Positions 7,900-16,645 are shown, numbered from the stretch's first letter. The stretch: DNA of 64,000 nt from Bacteroidales bacterium (GCA_021647205.1 JAKIVD010000020.1:1-64000), one strand, 5' to 3'. Notes: generated by a model from the sequence alone, not told the origin. A program made the numbers and translations.

Positions 7900-9255
7900 A
7901 TGGACATTATCATAGCCGGCGATGGCGAAGTAGGCTTTTACCTGGCCGAGGCCTTGTCGGATTCCAAACACAATATTACCATTGTTGACCCGCACGAAGA
8001 ATTGCTTAAAATGGTGGAGGCGCATACCGATTTGATGACCATCGTTGGCGAATCGAATTCGGTATCGGTGCTCAAACAGGCCAATGTGGAGAAAGCCGAC
8101 CTGGTTATTTCGGTGTTGCACAACGAAAGCATCAATATCCTGACGGCCATCCTTGCCAAAAAGATGGGTGCAAAAAGCACCATTGCACGGGTAAATACTT
8201 TGGAAAATGTAAGCAAAGAAAGCCGGAAACTGTATGAAGAACTGGGCATCGATATTTTAATTTCGCCTGAGGATATTGCCGGCCTGGAGGTGATAAAACT
8301 ATTGGCACAACCGGCAGCAACCGAAATCTATGATCTTTCCGACGGACAACTTTCGGTGTTCCTCATCCGCATAGAAGCCGGGGCACCTGCCATCGGGAAA
8401 ACCCTCAATGAAATAGCGGCCGAGAATGGCAGCCTCGATTTTCGCGCCGTTGCTGTTCACCGCGGCCTCGAAACTTTTCTCCCGACAGGGAATACGAGTT
8501 TCAGGGAAAACGACATGGTTTACGTAATTACCAAACCCGAAGCGATGGACGAACTGATGGAGATGGGCGGAAAGAAAAAAATGGAAATCGACAACATCAT
8601 GGTCGTTGGCGGGGGAAGGGTTGGTAAAGTGATATCGAAACGGCTCGAAAAGGACCTGAACATCAAACTGATTGAGCAGAATGCCGACCGTTGCATGAAC
8701 CTGATCGACCTGCTGGACGACACCCTGGTGATCAACGGTGACGCCCGCGACATCAACCTGCTGGAAGACGAAGGCATTGACGGGGTGGATGCTTTTATTG
8801 CCGTGACCAACAGCCCCGAAACCAATATCCTGACCTGCCTGCATGCCAAAAAATTCGGTGTGAAAAAGACCATTGCCCTTGTTGAAAATATTGACTACAT
8901 CGAAATTTCACAAAACATTGGTATCGATACGGTGATTAATAAAAAACTCATCGCGGCCAGCTACATTATCAAACACTCCATGGGCGACGAAGTGTCTTCG
9001 TTTAAATGCCTGAGCGGCATCAATTCGGATATTGTCGAACTGGTGGCAAAAAAAGGATCGCCCATTACCAAAAAACCCATCCACGAACTGAAAATGCCCG
9101 AAGGCTCTATCATCGGTGGCATTGTCAGGGGCGACAAATCGTTTATTGCTTTGGGGAAACACCAGGTTGAGGCAGGCGACAAAGTCGTGGTTTTCGCCTT
9201 GCCGGGCTCCACACCAAAGCTGGAAAAAATGTTTATGAAGTCGTTATTTGCCTAA
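7900..9255 (+). CDS. trkA: Trk system potassium uptake protein TrkA
   Basis: A 451-residue cytoplasmic regulator of K+ uptake built from two RCK units. The first Rossmann NAD(H)-binding glycine motif, GDGEVG, is near residues 7-12. A TrkA-C domain follows. The second RCK begins around residue 228 with VVGGGRVGK at about 234-242, and a second TrkA-C domain ends the protein. This duplicated arrangement and length match canonical TrkA. I use the ATG at 7900; a longer frame would run into the GC-rich intergenic block and add 63 unrelated residues. trkH follows after 37 bases on the same strand, so the two form the usual gating-regulator/channel pair. Confidence 0.95.
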   Translation: MDIIIAGDGEVGFYLAEALSDSKHNITIVDPHEELLKMVEAHTDLMTIVGESNSVSVLKQANVEKADLVISVLHNESINILTAILAKKMGAKSTIARVNTLENVSKESRKLYEELGIDILISPEDIAGLEVIKLLAQPAATEIYDLSDGQLSVFLIRIEAGAPAIGKTLNEIAAENGSLDFRAVAVHRGLETFLPTGNTSFRENDMVYVITKPEAMDELMEMGGKKKMEIDNIMVVGGGRVGKVISKRLEKDLNIKLIEQNADRCMNLIDLLDDTLVINGDARDINLLEDEGIDGVDAFIAVTNSPETNILTCLHAKKFGVKKTIALVENIDYIEISQNIGIDTVINKKLIAASYIIKHSMGDEVSSFKCLSGINSDIVELVAKKGSPITKKPIHELKMPEGSIIGGIVRGDKSFIALGKHQVEAGDKVVVFALPGSTPKLEKMFMKSLFA

Positions 9256-9292
9256 AGCATGAATGCGCAAATAACCAAACAGAAAAAACGAG

Positions 9293-10753
9293 ATGCCAAA
9301 CAAAAGGTTAATTAACTGGACCATCATCATCAGGGTGCTTAGTTTCCTGCTGATTGTAGAGGCTTTTTTTATGCTGACCGGTCTGCCATTTGCATGGTTT
9401 TACAACGAACCGCTTTTCCCGCTAATGATTTCTTCCCTTGTTACAGGCACCATCGGCTTACTTATTTTGCTGAAGATTGGGAAGAATTATTCGAAAAACA
9501 TCGGCAAAAGGGAAGGTTACCTGATTGTGGCCCTGACCTGGGTGGTTATTTCTTTTTTTGGCACCCTGCCGTTTTTGCTTTCGGGCGCCATCACACATTT
9601 TGCCGATGCGTTTTTTGAAACCATGTCGGGACTAACAACGACAGGCGCTTCCATTTTAAACGATATCGAATCTGTTCCCAAAAATATTTTGTATTGGCGT
9701 TCGATGACACACTGGATAGGGGGGATGGGGATTATTGTTTTAACGGTGGCCATTTTGCCCTTTCTGGGAATTGGAGGCATGCAGTTGATGGTGGCCGAAA
9801 TGCCCGGCATTCAACCCGATAAATTACATCCGCGGATTACGGCTACGGCCAAACGCTTTTGGGGAATTTATGTCCTTTTCACGATTGCTGAAATTTTGCT
9901 GTTGTGGGCAGGCGAAATGGATTTTTTCGATTCGGTAAACCATTCATTTGCCACCATGGCCACGGGCGGGTTTTCTACAAGAAATGCCAGTATTGCTGCT
10001 TTTGGCCCCTACTCGCAATATGTAATTATCCTTTTCATGATTTTTGCCGGCACAAATTTCACCCTGCACTATTATGCACTGCACAGCCAGTTTAATAAAC
10101 TCCGCGAGAACCAGGAATTCAGGGTGTACCTCACCATCATTGCTTTGGTCACGGTTTACGTTACGGTGAGCCTGGTATTTTTTATGAATACGGGCGCCGA
10201 AAAAGCCTTTCGGGATGCTTTGTTTACGACCGTTTCCATTTTAACTACCACGGGATTCGTCACAACCGATTACATTTTATGGCCTTATTTTATCTGGATA
10301 TTTATTTTCGCCCTGATGTTTATCGGGGGAAGTGCCGGCTCTACCGGTGGGGGCGTAAAAATTGTCCGGCATTTGTTGTTGGTTAAAAACTCATGGCTCG
10401 AAATGAAAAGGGCTATTCACCAGCAGGCCATCATTCCTGTAAAATACAACCACAAATCAGTATCTAAAGAAATCATTTTTAATGTGATGGCTTTCTTCCT
10501 GATTTACGTCTTAATCATCGCGCTGGGTGTAGTGGTTTTGGCGATAACCGGGCTGGATTTTGAAACCTCCATCGGTGCCACCATTGCTACCCTCGGTAAC
10601 ATTGGCCCCGGTATCGGGGGGGTTGGCCCGGTTGAAAACTACGCTTTCTTTTCGCCCTTTGCCAAGTGGTTCCTCTCGTTTTTGATGCTGCTCGGCCGGC
10701 TTGAGTTGTTTACGGTTCTTATCGTGATGTCACCGGCATTCTGGCGGCGTTGA
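9293..10753 (+). CDS. trkH: Trk potassium uptake membrane subunit TrkH
   Basis: A 486-residue inner-membrane K+ channel subunit of the TrkH/KtrB superfamily. The four pore loops with selectivity-filter glycines are visible in order: TTTGAS, MATGGFS, TTTGFV and GNIGPG, each between hydrophobic helices. The N-terminus opens with a membrane helix (INWTIIIRVLSFLLIVEAFF), as usual. It lies 37 bases after trkA and should assemble with it as a K+ uptake system gated by NAD(H) or nucleotide binding. It ends 9 bases before the convergent outer-membrane protein gene. Confidence 0.95.
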   Translation: MPNKRLINWTIIIRVLSFLLIVEAFFMLTGLPFAWFYNEPLFPLMISSLVTGTIGLLILLKIGKNYSKNIGKREGYLIVALTWVVISFFGTLPFLLSGAITHFADAFFETMSGLTTTGASILNDIESVPKNILYWRSMTHWIGGMGIIVLTVAILPFLGIGGMQLMVAEMPGIQPDKLHPRITATAKRFWGIYVLFTIAEILLLWAGEMDFFDSVNHSFATMATGGFSTRNASIAAFGPYSQYVIILFMIFAGTNFTLHYYALHSQFNKLRENQEFRVYLTIIALVTVYVTVSLVFFMNTGAEKAFRDALFTTVSILTTTGFVTTDYILWPYFIWIFIFALMFIGGSAGSTGGGVKIVRHLLLVKNSWLEMKRAIHQQAIIPVKYNHKSVSKEIIFNVMAFFLIYVLIIALGVVVLAITGLDFETSIGATIATLGNIGPGIGGVGPVENYAFFSPFAKWFLSFLMLLGRLELFTVLIVMSPAFWRR

Positions 10754-10762
10754 TGTAAAATC

Positions 10763-11374
10763 TTAATGTATTCCCCTATTATTTTTAAAGACAAATCCAA
10801 TACCAACTTCTATTACAATTCCGCTACCATGCAAACCCTTTAATCCCTGTTGCTGATTTACAGTAGGTGTACCGGAAACAATGACGATATTATCTTCACT
10901 CAGCAAAATGGAATAGCCCATATCAAACAGTAAAAAAAAGCCTCCTCCTGTCAGTAAATCACCGCCAGCAGTTAGTTGTAAAAATGCCGATGGTTTAACA
11001 TAATAGTCAATAACGTTTCCATTATCATCATTCGTGAGAACCGAAAGACCTGAACCACCCAAGCCCATTCCATAATTAAAACCTGCGCCTGCAAATGGCG
11101 TAAATATCTTTTCAAGGAAAAGATATCGTCCCCTTGCCCCAAATTTTAATCCTGTTGCCGAAAGCCCGATGCCCCCGTCGATTCCCACATGTGGCGATAC
11201 GTAATATTGAATTGTTGGCCCAAAACCCACCAAACCGTTCCATCCCATGTCCATGCTGATGCCAAAACTCCGCGTCAGGCGGACAGGTAAATCTTCGATT
11301 GCAGGCATTTCCAATTGGGCAAAGGAAAAAGAAAGGGAGAAAAACATAGCAACACTAAAAAGAAGACGTTTCAT
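10763..11374 (-). CDS. Hypothetical outer-membrane beta-barrel protein
   Basis: A 203-residue protein with a clear signal peptide (MKRLLFSVAMFFSLSFSFAQ, cleavage likely after the Ala of FAQ). Glycine- and aromatic-rich alternating strands follow, such as VGFGPTIQYYVSPHVGIDGG, and the protein ends in IEVGIGFVFKN. This pattern indicates a small eight-stranded-type outer-membrane barrel. I recognise no specific family and assign no function. It converges with trkH and is divergent from the TetR-led efflux operon; the 126-base divergent region carries a TATTTTTG box on its strand at 11394-11401. Confidence 0.7.
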   Translation of the reverse strand: MKRLLFSVAMFFSLSFSFAQLEMPAIEDLPVRLTRSFGISMDMGWNGLVGFGPTIQYYVSPHVGIDGGIGLSATGLKFGARGRYLFLEKIFTPFAGAGFNYGMGLGGSGLSVLTNDDNGNVIDYYVKPSAFLQLTAGGDLLTGGGFFLLFDMGYSILLSEDNIVIVSGTPTVNQQQGLKGLHGSGIVIEVGIGFVFKNNRGIH

Positions 11375-11438
11375 AACTGTGGTTTAAGCGTTTCAAAAAT
11401 AAACCAATCTTTGAATAAAAGAAAACTTACGCCTGTTT

Positions 11439-11469
11439 TTTGCCAATTTAAAATATTGTATTACTTTTG
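11439..11469 (+). promoter_or_regulatory. Promoter of the TetR/efflux operon
   Basis: TTTG at 11439-11442 and TACTTTTG at 11462-11469 are separated by exactly 19 bases, a textbook match to the Bacteroidota primary-sigma promoter (TTTG-N19-TAnnTTTG). It lies 31 bases before the tetR-family start codon. Confidence 0.7.
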
Positions 11470-11477
11470 ACCAATTG

Positions 11478-11497
11478 ATTTAACCAAACAGTTAAAT
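11478..11497. promoter_or_regulatory. Candidate TetR-family operator
   Basis: A 20-bp inverted repeat with perfect 7-bp arms, ATTTAAC and GTTAAAT, around a 6-base spacer. It sits between the -7 box and the start codon of the TetR-family gene, close to the expected transcription start. This is where autorepressing TetR proteins usually bind. Confidence 0.55.
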
Positions 11498-11500
11498 TTA

Positions 11501-12118
11501 ATGGTTAAAAAAACAGTTTCCACCGAAGAAAAGATTATTGCTGCGGCAAAAAAGGTATTCATCCTAAAAGGGATAGATGGCGCACGCATGCAGGAGATTG
11601 CTGATGAGGCGGGCATCAATAAATCGTTATTGCATTATTATTTCCGTTCGAAAGACAAGCTTTTCGACAGGGTTTTTTCCGATTCTTTTATTCCGGTTGT
11701 AAAAACCATCAACCTTGTTTTTGAGAAATTCCAGGATATTGACAGCCTTGTCGAAGGCTTTGTAAGACACTACATTACCATGCTCAGAGAGAATCCCTAT
11801 ATCCCTCATTTTATTATTCACGAACTGAACCGGAATCCGGACAGGATAGTCGAACAAATCCAAAGCAGTAGTGTAAACCTGAATCGTATTATGGAAATTA
11901 TCTCAAAGGATGTTGAGGGGCATAAACTCCGTCCTTTCAAGCCCGTTCATGTACTGGTCAACATTGTTGCCCTCTGTGTTTTCCCCTTTGTTGCCCGGCC
12001 CATTATCCAGGGTTTTCTCCTGAATGACAGCGAAACCGAGTTCCGGGAATTTATTGAGGAACGTACCCAACATATTATTTCGTTTGTAAAAAGTGCCATT
12101 TTTATTAATCATCCATAA
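11501..12118 (+). CDS. TetR/AcrR family transcriptional regulator
   Basis: A 205-residue repressor. The N-terminal TetR helix-turn-helix is clear at about residues 24-56 (GARMQEIADEAGINKS, then LLHYYFRSKDKLFDRVF). The C-terminal ligand-binding helical domain is diverse, as usual. It is the first gene of an efflux operon: the TolC-like gene starts one base after its stop. In Enterobacteria the equivalent regulator CecR (YbiH) precedes ybhGFSR, so the arrangement suggests ligand-induced derepression of the exporter (inference). A strong promoter and a 20-bp inverted repeat lie immediately upstream. Confidence 0.9.
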   Translation: MVKKTVSTEEKIIAAAKKVFILKGIDGARMQEIADEAGINKSLLHYYFRSKDKLFDRVFSDSFIPVVKTINLVFEKFQDIDSLVEGFVRHYITMLRENPYIPHFIIHELNRNPDRIVEQIQSSSVNLNRIMEIISKDVEGHKLRPFKPVHVLVNIVALCVFPFVARPIIQGFLLNDSETEFREFIEERTQHIISFVKSAIFINHP

Positions 12119-12119
12119 A

Positions 12120-13394
12120 ATGAAAAAGACTTATTTGACCTGCTTGTTTGTTTTATCCGGCTTCCTGCTTTTCGCGCAGGCAGAAAAAGAAGTAACACTG
12201 GAATTGTGTTTTCAAAAAGCTGTTGAAAACTACCCGAACCGTGCGCAAATCAGCTTAAACAGCAAAGCCTACGATTTGAACATCAGAAACATCAAAACCA
12301 ATTACTATCCCAAGCTGACTTTAAACGGGCAGGTCTCCTACCAGTCGGATGTAACGAAAGTCCCCCTTCCTGATATTCCAGGACTGGAGCCGGTTATCAT
12401 CGACAAAGACTGGTACAAGATTAACCTTGACGTGTCGCAAATGATTTACGACGGTGGGGTAACTTCGGGCCAAAAAGACCTGGAAGCAGCCAAACACATG
12501 ATCGCCAACCAAAAAGTGCAGGTTGAATTGTACAAACTGAAGGACCGGGTGAACCATTTATATTTCAATACTTTATTTCTAAGGAAGAATATCGAGATAC
12601 TTCATGTGCTGAAGAAAAACCTGGAAGCCGGTATAAAAGAGGCGGAAACAGCTTTTGAAAACGGCATGGTTTTAAGCTCCGATGTCGATGCCCTTCGGGT
12701 TGAGTACTACCGGGCCGGCCAAAAAATCCTTGAGAAAAAAGAGGATGTTTCTGCTTTGCTCGATGCAATCAACGAGCTGACAGGGCTCAACATTCAATCG
12801 GCCGGCGAGTTCCGGATTCCCGAAATAACAATTGATGATTTCACTTTTGTAAACAACCGCCCCGAATACATTTTGCTCGGACAACAGCAAAAGCAGGTTG
12901 CTGCCATGAGGTTGCTGGCCAAGGTAAAGCGAAGGCCTGTTTTTTCGGCATTCGGACAAGCCGGATATGGCCGTCCCGGATACGACTTTCTGAACAATAG
13001 TTTTGATGATTATTATATGGTTGGCCTCCGTTTGTACTGGAATATCTGGGACTGGGGAAAAGTGAAACGGGAAAGGGAGGTGTTCGATATTCAAAATGCA
13101 ATTATCAATACCCGAAAAGAGACCTTTACCCAAAACCTGCGTGCCGACCTGTACCAACGAACAGCAAATATCACCAAATACGAAAAGCTAATTCAAACGG
13201 ATGAAATAATCGTACGCCTTCAAAAAAATGTGCAGGAAACTTCCGATGCGCAATTGAAAAACGGAACAATTACCTCAACCACTTATCTTATCGAATTAAA
13301 TAAACTGGTGAATGCACGCCTGAATCTTGAAGCGCATAAATTGCAATTGGTTTATGCTAAATACCAATATGTAACGGCAATAGGAAATTTGTAA
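12120..13394 (+). CDS. TolC-family outer-membrane efflux protein
   Basis: A 424-residue protein with a signal peptide (MKKTYLTCLFVLSGFLLFAQA). Two outer-membrane-efflux-protein repeats follow, with long amphipathic coiled-coil helices, for example around residues 110-190 and 330-400. It would form the trimeric exit duct for the HlyD-like adaptor and ABC exporter encoded downstream. The ATG at 12120 is chosen because it leads directly into the signal peptide and lies one base after the tetR stop; a slightly earlier start at 12093 would overlap the regulator. The downstream intergenic DNA is the 16-bp repeat array. Confidence 0.9.
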   Translation: MKKTYLTCLFVLSGFLLFAQAEKEVTLELCFQKAVENYPNRAQISLNSKAYDLNIRNIKTNYYPKLTLNGQVSYQSDVTKVPLPDIPGLEPVIIDKDWYKINLDVSQMIYDGGVTSGQKDLEAAKHMIANQKVQVELYKLKDRVNHLYFNTLFLRKNIEILHVLKKNLEAGIKEAETAFENGMVLSSDVDALRVEYYRAGQKILEKKEDVSALLDAINELTGLNIQSAGEFRIPEITIDDFTFVNNRPEYILLGQQQKQVAAMRLLAKVKRRPVFSAFGQAGYGRPGYDFLNNSFDDYYMVGLRLYWNIWDWGKVKREREVFDIQNAIINTRKETFTQNLRADLYQRTANITKYEKLIQTDEIIVRLQKNVQETSDAQLKNGTITSTTYLIELNKLVNARLNLEAHKLQLVYAKYQYVTAIGNL

Positions 13395-13410
13395 AGCACC
13401 AAACACTTTT

Positions 13411-13464
13411 AACCATCAAACAGTCAAACCATCAAACAGTCAAACCATCAAACAGTCAAACCAT
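13411..13464 (+). repeat. 16-bp tandem repeat, three and a half units, reaching a start codon
   Basis: Three exact copies of AACCATCAAACAGTCA (13411-13426, 13427-13442, 13443-13458) plus the first six bases of a fourth. The last AT of that fragment is also the start of the hlyD-like ATG at 13463. In reverse complement the unit differs from the 7543-7622 unit at only two positions. Confidence 0.9.
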
Positions 13465-14353
13465 GAAAATAAAAGCAATCACATTTATTTCAGCAATCAG
13501 TTTCCTATTCCTGAATTCCTGCTCGGTTGACAACGATAAATCGGATGCTTATGGCAACTTTGAAGCTACGGAACTGATTGTTTCGGCCCAGGCCAACGGG
13601 GAGTTGTTGGTATTTGATTTGGAACAGGGGGATCAGATTAAAAAAGATCAAATAGTTGGATTGATTGATACCACCGACCTGTCGTTAAAAAAGAAACTGC
13701 TCATTCAACAAAAACTCACCATCGCTTCACAAATGGCAAGTATTGACTCGGAAATGGAAGTCGTAAAGCAACAACTGGCCAACAACCGCACCAATCAAAA
13801 ACGCATCAAGAACCTCTATGCCAAAGGTGCGGCTACCCAAAAACAACTGGACGATATCAATGGCCTTGTCGATTTGAACGAAGCCCAAATCAGGGCTGTA
13901 CAATCTAAAAAACAAAGCATCCTCGACCAGATGAAAGGGATTGATGTACAGGTAGAACAAGTGAATGAAATTATTGCTAAAAGCCTGATTAAAAACCCGG
14001 TTGATGGTACGGTACTTCTAAAATATGCCGAACAGGGGGAACTGGCAGGTTTGGGAAAACCACTGTACAAACTGGCCGATTTAAGCCGTATGAAATTAAA
14101 AGCTTACATTAGTGGCGGCCAATTGGCACAGATTAAAATTGGTCAGGAAGTGGAAGTATTGTACGATAAAAACAAGGATGAGAATACCAGCATCAGTGGA
14201 AAAATTATCTGGATTGCACCTTCGGCTGAGTTTACGCCCAAAACAATACAAACCAAAGAAGAGCGGGTAAACCTGGTGTATGCCGTAAAAGTACTGGTAT
14301 CCAATAACGGCGAGATAAAAATCGGGATGCCGGGAGAGTTTAATTTTAAATAA
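13463..14353 (+). CDS. HlyD/YbhG-like efflux adaptor lipoprotein
   Basis: A 296-residue periplasmic adaptor (membrane fusion) protein. The N-terminus is a lipoprotein signal with lipobox LNSC (Cys20). A biotinyl-lipoyl-like half (ELIVSAQANGELLVFDLEQGD) follows, then a long coiled-coil hairpin at about residues 70-165, a second lipoyl half (LIKNPVDGTVLLKYAEQGE) and a beta-barrel domain. It would bridge the ABC-2 permeases in the inner membrane to the TolC-like channel. The ATG is formed directly by the last partial unit of the 16-bp repeat, so the translation initiation region is repeat DNA. Adaptor, regulator and ABC genes correspond to the YbhG/CecR/YbhFSR layout. Confidence 0.9.
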   Translation: MKIKAITFISAISFLFLNSCSVDNDKSDAYGNFEATELIVSAQANGELLVFDLEQGDQIKKDQIVGLIDTTDLSLKKKLLIQQKLTIASQMASIDSEMEVVKQQLANNRTNQKRIKNLYAKGAATQKQLDDINGLVDLNEAQIRAVQSKKQSILDQMKGIDVQVEQVNEIIAKSLIKNPVDGTVLLKYAEQGELAGLGKPLYKLADLSRMKLKAYISGGQLAQIKIGQEVEVLYDKNKDENTSISGKIIWIAPSAEFTPKTIQTKEERVNLVYAVKVLVSNNGEIKIGMPGEFNFK

Positions 14354-14401
14354 GAAAACATCAACAAATAATTATATTCATTAACCTTAAATTTTAATTT
14401 T

Positions 14402-14866
14402 ATGAAAATCAGAAGTTTATTAATCGTATTGATGGGGCTGGTGGTTTATCCTTTTGCCCAGGTAGCTGCACAGGAAGTCAAGGCCGACGACATTCTCGGT
14501 ATTTGGCTCAACGAAGACAAAGACGCACACGTTGAAATTTACAAAGAAGACGGAAAGTATTTTGGCAAGATTATCTGGCTGAAAACCCCCATCCGTGAAG
14601 AAACGGGAAAACCGAAATTAGACAGGGAAAACGAAGACGAAAGCCTGCGTTCAAGACCAGTTATGGGACTGCTCCTGCTCAGTGATTTTGAATTTGATGG
14701 CGACGATGAATGGGAAGACGGCACCATCTACGATCCCAAAAACGGCAAAACCTACAAATGTTATATGGAATTTGAAGATGAAGCCGACAAAGACAACCTC
14801 AAAGTAAGGGGTTACATCGGGTTCAGCCTGCTCGGCAGAACAACCTACTGGACAAGGGTGAAATAG
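14402..14866 (+). CDS. DUF2147 family secreted protein
   Basis: A 154-residue protein with a signal peptide (MKIRSLLIVLMGLVVYPFAQVAAQ). The DUF2147 pattern follows: DILGIWLNEDKDAHVEIYK, GKIIWLK, an acidic middle containing GDDEWEDGTIYDPKNGKTY, and terminal GRTTYW. The family is a small lipocalin-like beta-barrel fold of unknown function, common in Bacteroidota and Proteobacteria. It lies inside the efflux operon, 48 bases after the adaptor gene and 124 bases before the first ATPase. It could bind the exported substrate in the periplasm, but that is only inferred from position. Confidence 0.85.
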   Translation: MKIRSLLIVLMGLVVYPFAQVAAQEVKADDILGIWLNEDKDAHVEIYKEDGKYFGKIIWLKTPIREETGKPKLDRENEDESLRSRPVMGLLLLSDFEFDGDDEWEDGTIYDPKNGKTYKCYMEFEDEADKDNLKVRGYIGFSLLGRTTYWTRVK

Positions 14867-14897
14867 GATACCTGTTTCTGATGATAAGCAGGCCGGG

Positions 14898-14931
14898 TTT
14901 GGTTAAAGAACGTCGAATAACTATATTTTTG
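14898..14931 (+). promoter_or_regulatory. Possible internal promoter before the ABC ATPase genes
   Basis: TTTG at 14898-14901 and TATTTTTG at 14924-14931, separated by 22 bases (slightly longer than the usual 19-21), lie in the 124-base gap between DUF2147 and the first ATPase gene, 60 bases before its ATG. Confidence 0.35.
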
Positions 14932-14990
14932 ACTTTACCGGAAGACCCATATTATTTTTTCGGTTGTAGGAAACCAAAATCAACAAACGG

Positions 14991-15920
14991 ATGTCTGTCC
15001 CGGTTCACATACACAACATCAGCAAATCCTACGAAAAGGTAGAGGCACTAAAGGATATAAACCTTGAAATCAAGGCCGGTGAGCTGTTTGGCTTCATCGG
15101 CCCCGACGGAGCGGGAAAGACCAGTCTTTTCAGAATACTGACCGGTCTTATCCTCCCCCGTTCCGGAACAGCTTCGGTGGGTGGGCTGGATGTTGTAAAC
15201 GATTTTAAAAAGATTCGTCAAATTACCGGTTATATGCCGGGCCGGTTCTCGCTGTACCACGATTTAACCGTGGCTGAAAACCTGGATTTCTACGCCAGTA
15301 TTTTCAAAACTTCCCTCAAGGAAAACTATGACCTGATCAAAGATATTTACATTCAGATCGAACCTTTCAGGAAGCGGAAAGCCGGCGACCTTTCGGGAGG
15401 GATGAAACAAAAACTGGCACTTTCCTGCGCATTGATTCACCGTCCGGAACTGCTTATTCTTGATGAGCCGACGACAGGTGTTGATGCGGTTTCGCGCAAA
15501 GAATTCTGGGAACTGCTCAACAAAATGCAACAGAGTGGAATAACAATTCTCGTCTCGACACCCTATATGGACGAAGCGGCGCTGTGCAACCGGGTGGCAC
15601 TGATGCAAAACGGAAAATTGCTGGCAACCGATACCCCAAAAAACATTACCAAACGCTACCAGGGCCAGATATTTGCCCTCCATACCAACAAAATGCACAG
15701 CCTGGTAATCGACCTCGAAAATACAGCTGCTGCTGCACAGGTGTACCGTTTTGGAGATTCGGTACACATTACTTCCACCTCAGGGAATGATGAAAGTTTC
15801 CGGCAAATAATTACAGCTTCGCTTGAAGAAAAAGGGCATTCGGCCATACAAATGATAGCGCAACAAGCGGTAATTGAAGATTGTTTTCTGGCGCTCATGG
15901 ACAAAAATCAGACCCTATGA
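14991..15920 (+). CDS. ABC transporter ATP-binding protein (YbhF N-half-like)
   Basis: A 309-residue ABC ATPase. Walker A GPDGAGKTS is at residues 37-45. A Q-loop region (GYMPGRFSLYHDLTV) follows, then the signature LSGGMKQKL, Walker B LLILDEPTTGVD and a late switch region. GPDGAGKT with Asp and the GRFSLY Q-loop are typical of the first half of YbhF-type exporters, where both ATPase domains are usually fused. Here they are separate genes overlapping by ATGA (15917-15920), which indicates translational coupling and an obligate heterodimer. Functions with the adaptor, TolC-like channel and two permeases in the same operon, probably in drug or cation export (inference). Confidence 0.92.
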   Translation: MSVPVHIHNISKSYEKVEALKDINLEIKAGELFGFIGPDGAGKTSLFRILTGLILPRSGTASVGGLDVVNDFKKIRQITGYMPGRFSLYHDLTVAENLDFYASIFKTSLKENYDLIKDIYIQIEPFRKRKAGDLSGGMKQKLALSCALIHRPELLILDEPTTGVDAVSRKEFWELLNKMQQSGITILVSTPYMDEAALCNRVALMQNGKLLATDTPKNITKRYQGQIFALHTNKMHSLVIDLENTAAAAQVYRFGDSVHITSTSGNDESFRQIITASLEEKGHSAIQMIAQQAVIEDCFLALMDKNQTL

Positions 15921-16645
15921 AACAGGGCGGACAAATTATTACGGTTACCGATTTGGTGAAAAAGTTCGGGCAATTTACCGCCAACGACAAACTCAATTTC
16001 TCAGTAAAAAAAGGGGAGATATTTGGTTTTTTGGGTGCCAACGGCGCCGGAAAAACCACGGCCATCAAAATACTTTCCGGTTTATCAAAACCCAGTTCCG
16101 GTACGGCTATTGTAGCAGGCTTCGATGTAAAAAAATATCCCGATAAGGTCAAAAAAAATATTGGTTATATGAGCCAGCGGTTTTCGTTGTACGACGACAT
16201 GACCGTGAAAGAGAATTTCAGGTTTTATGGCGGTATTTATGGGATGAAAAGAAAAGAAATCAAAGAGAAAACAGCCCTGTTTCTGAAAAAACTGGATATG
16301 GAAGATTACCGGAATATGCTGTTGAAGAAAATTCCCCTGGGATGGAAACAAAAGCTGGCTTTTTCGGTAGCCATTCTGCACAACCCTAAAATTGTTTTCC
16401 TGGACGAGCCCACCGGTGGTGTCGACCCCATTACACGCCGGCAGTTTTGGGAATTGATTTATGAGAGCGCATCCGGGGGTACGACGGTTTTTGTAACTAC
16501 CCATTATATGGATGAGGCCGAGTATTGTGAACGGGTTTCCATCATGTCGGAAGGCCGCATCGAAGCCATCGGCACACCGGCACAACTGAAAGAAAAATAC
16601 CAGGTCAAAACAATGGATGAAGTATTTATTAAAATAGCAAGATAA
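15917..16645 (+). CDS. ABC transporter ATP-binding protein (YbhF C-half-like)
   Basis: A 242-residue ABC ATPase with Walker A GANGAGKTT, Q-loop GYMSQRFSLYDDMTV and Walker B IVFLDEPTGGVD. The signature is the divergent PLGWKQKL rather than LSGGQ, which is normal for the second half of YbhF-like proteins. I start at the ATG at 15917, which overlaps the stop codon of the preceding ATPase gene as ATGA; an in-frame ATG at 15881 would lie deep inside that gene. Should heterodimerise with the upstream ATPase. A 10-bp-stem hairpin separates it from the first permease gene. Confidence 0.92.
   Translation: MKQGGQIITVTDLVKKFGQFTANDKLNFSVKKGEIFGFLGANGAGKTTAIKILSGLSKPSSGTAIVAGFDVKKYPDKVKKNIGYMSQRFSLYDDMTVKENFRFYGGIYGMKRKEIKEKTALFLKKLDMEDYRNMLLKKIPLGWKQKLAFSVAILHNPKIVFLDEPTGGVDPITRRQFWELIYESASGGTTVFVTTHYMDEAEYCERVSIMSEGRIEAIGTPAQLKEKYQVKTMDEVFIKIAR

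Noticed and set aside
14991-16645. The two ABC ATPase genes as one frameshifted YbhF fusion
   Set aside because: Each has a complete nucleotide-binding domain, and the ATGA stop-start overlap is a normal coupling signal, so they are best read as two genes.
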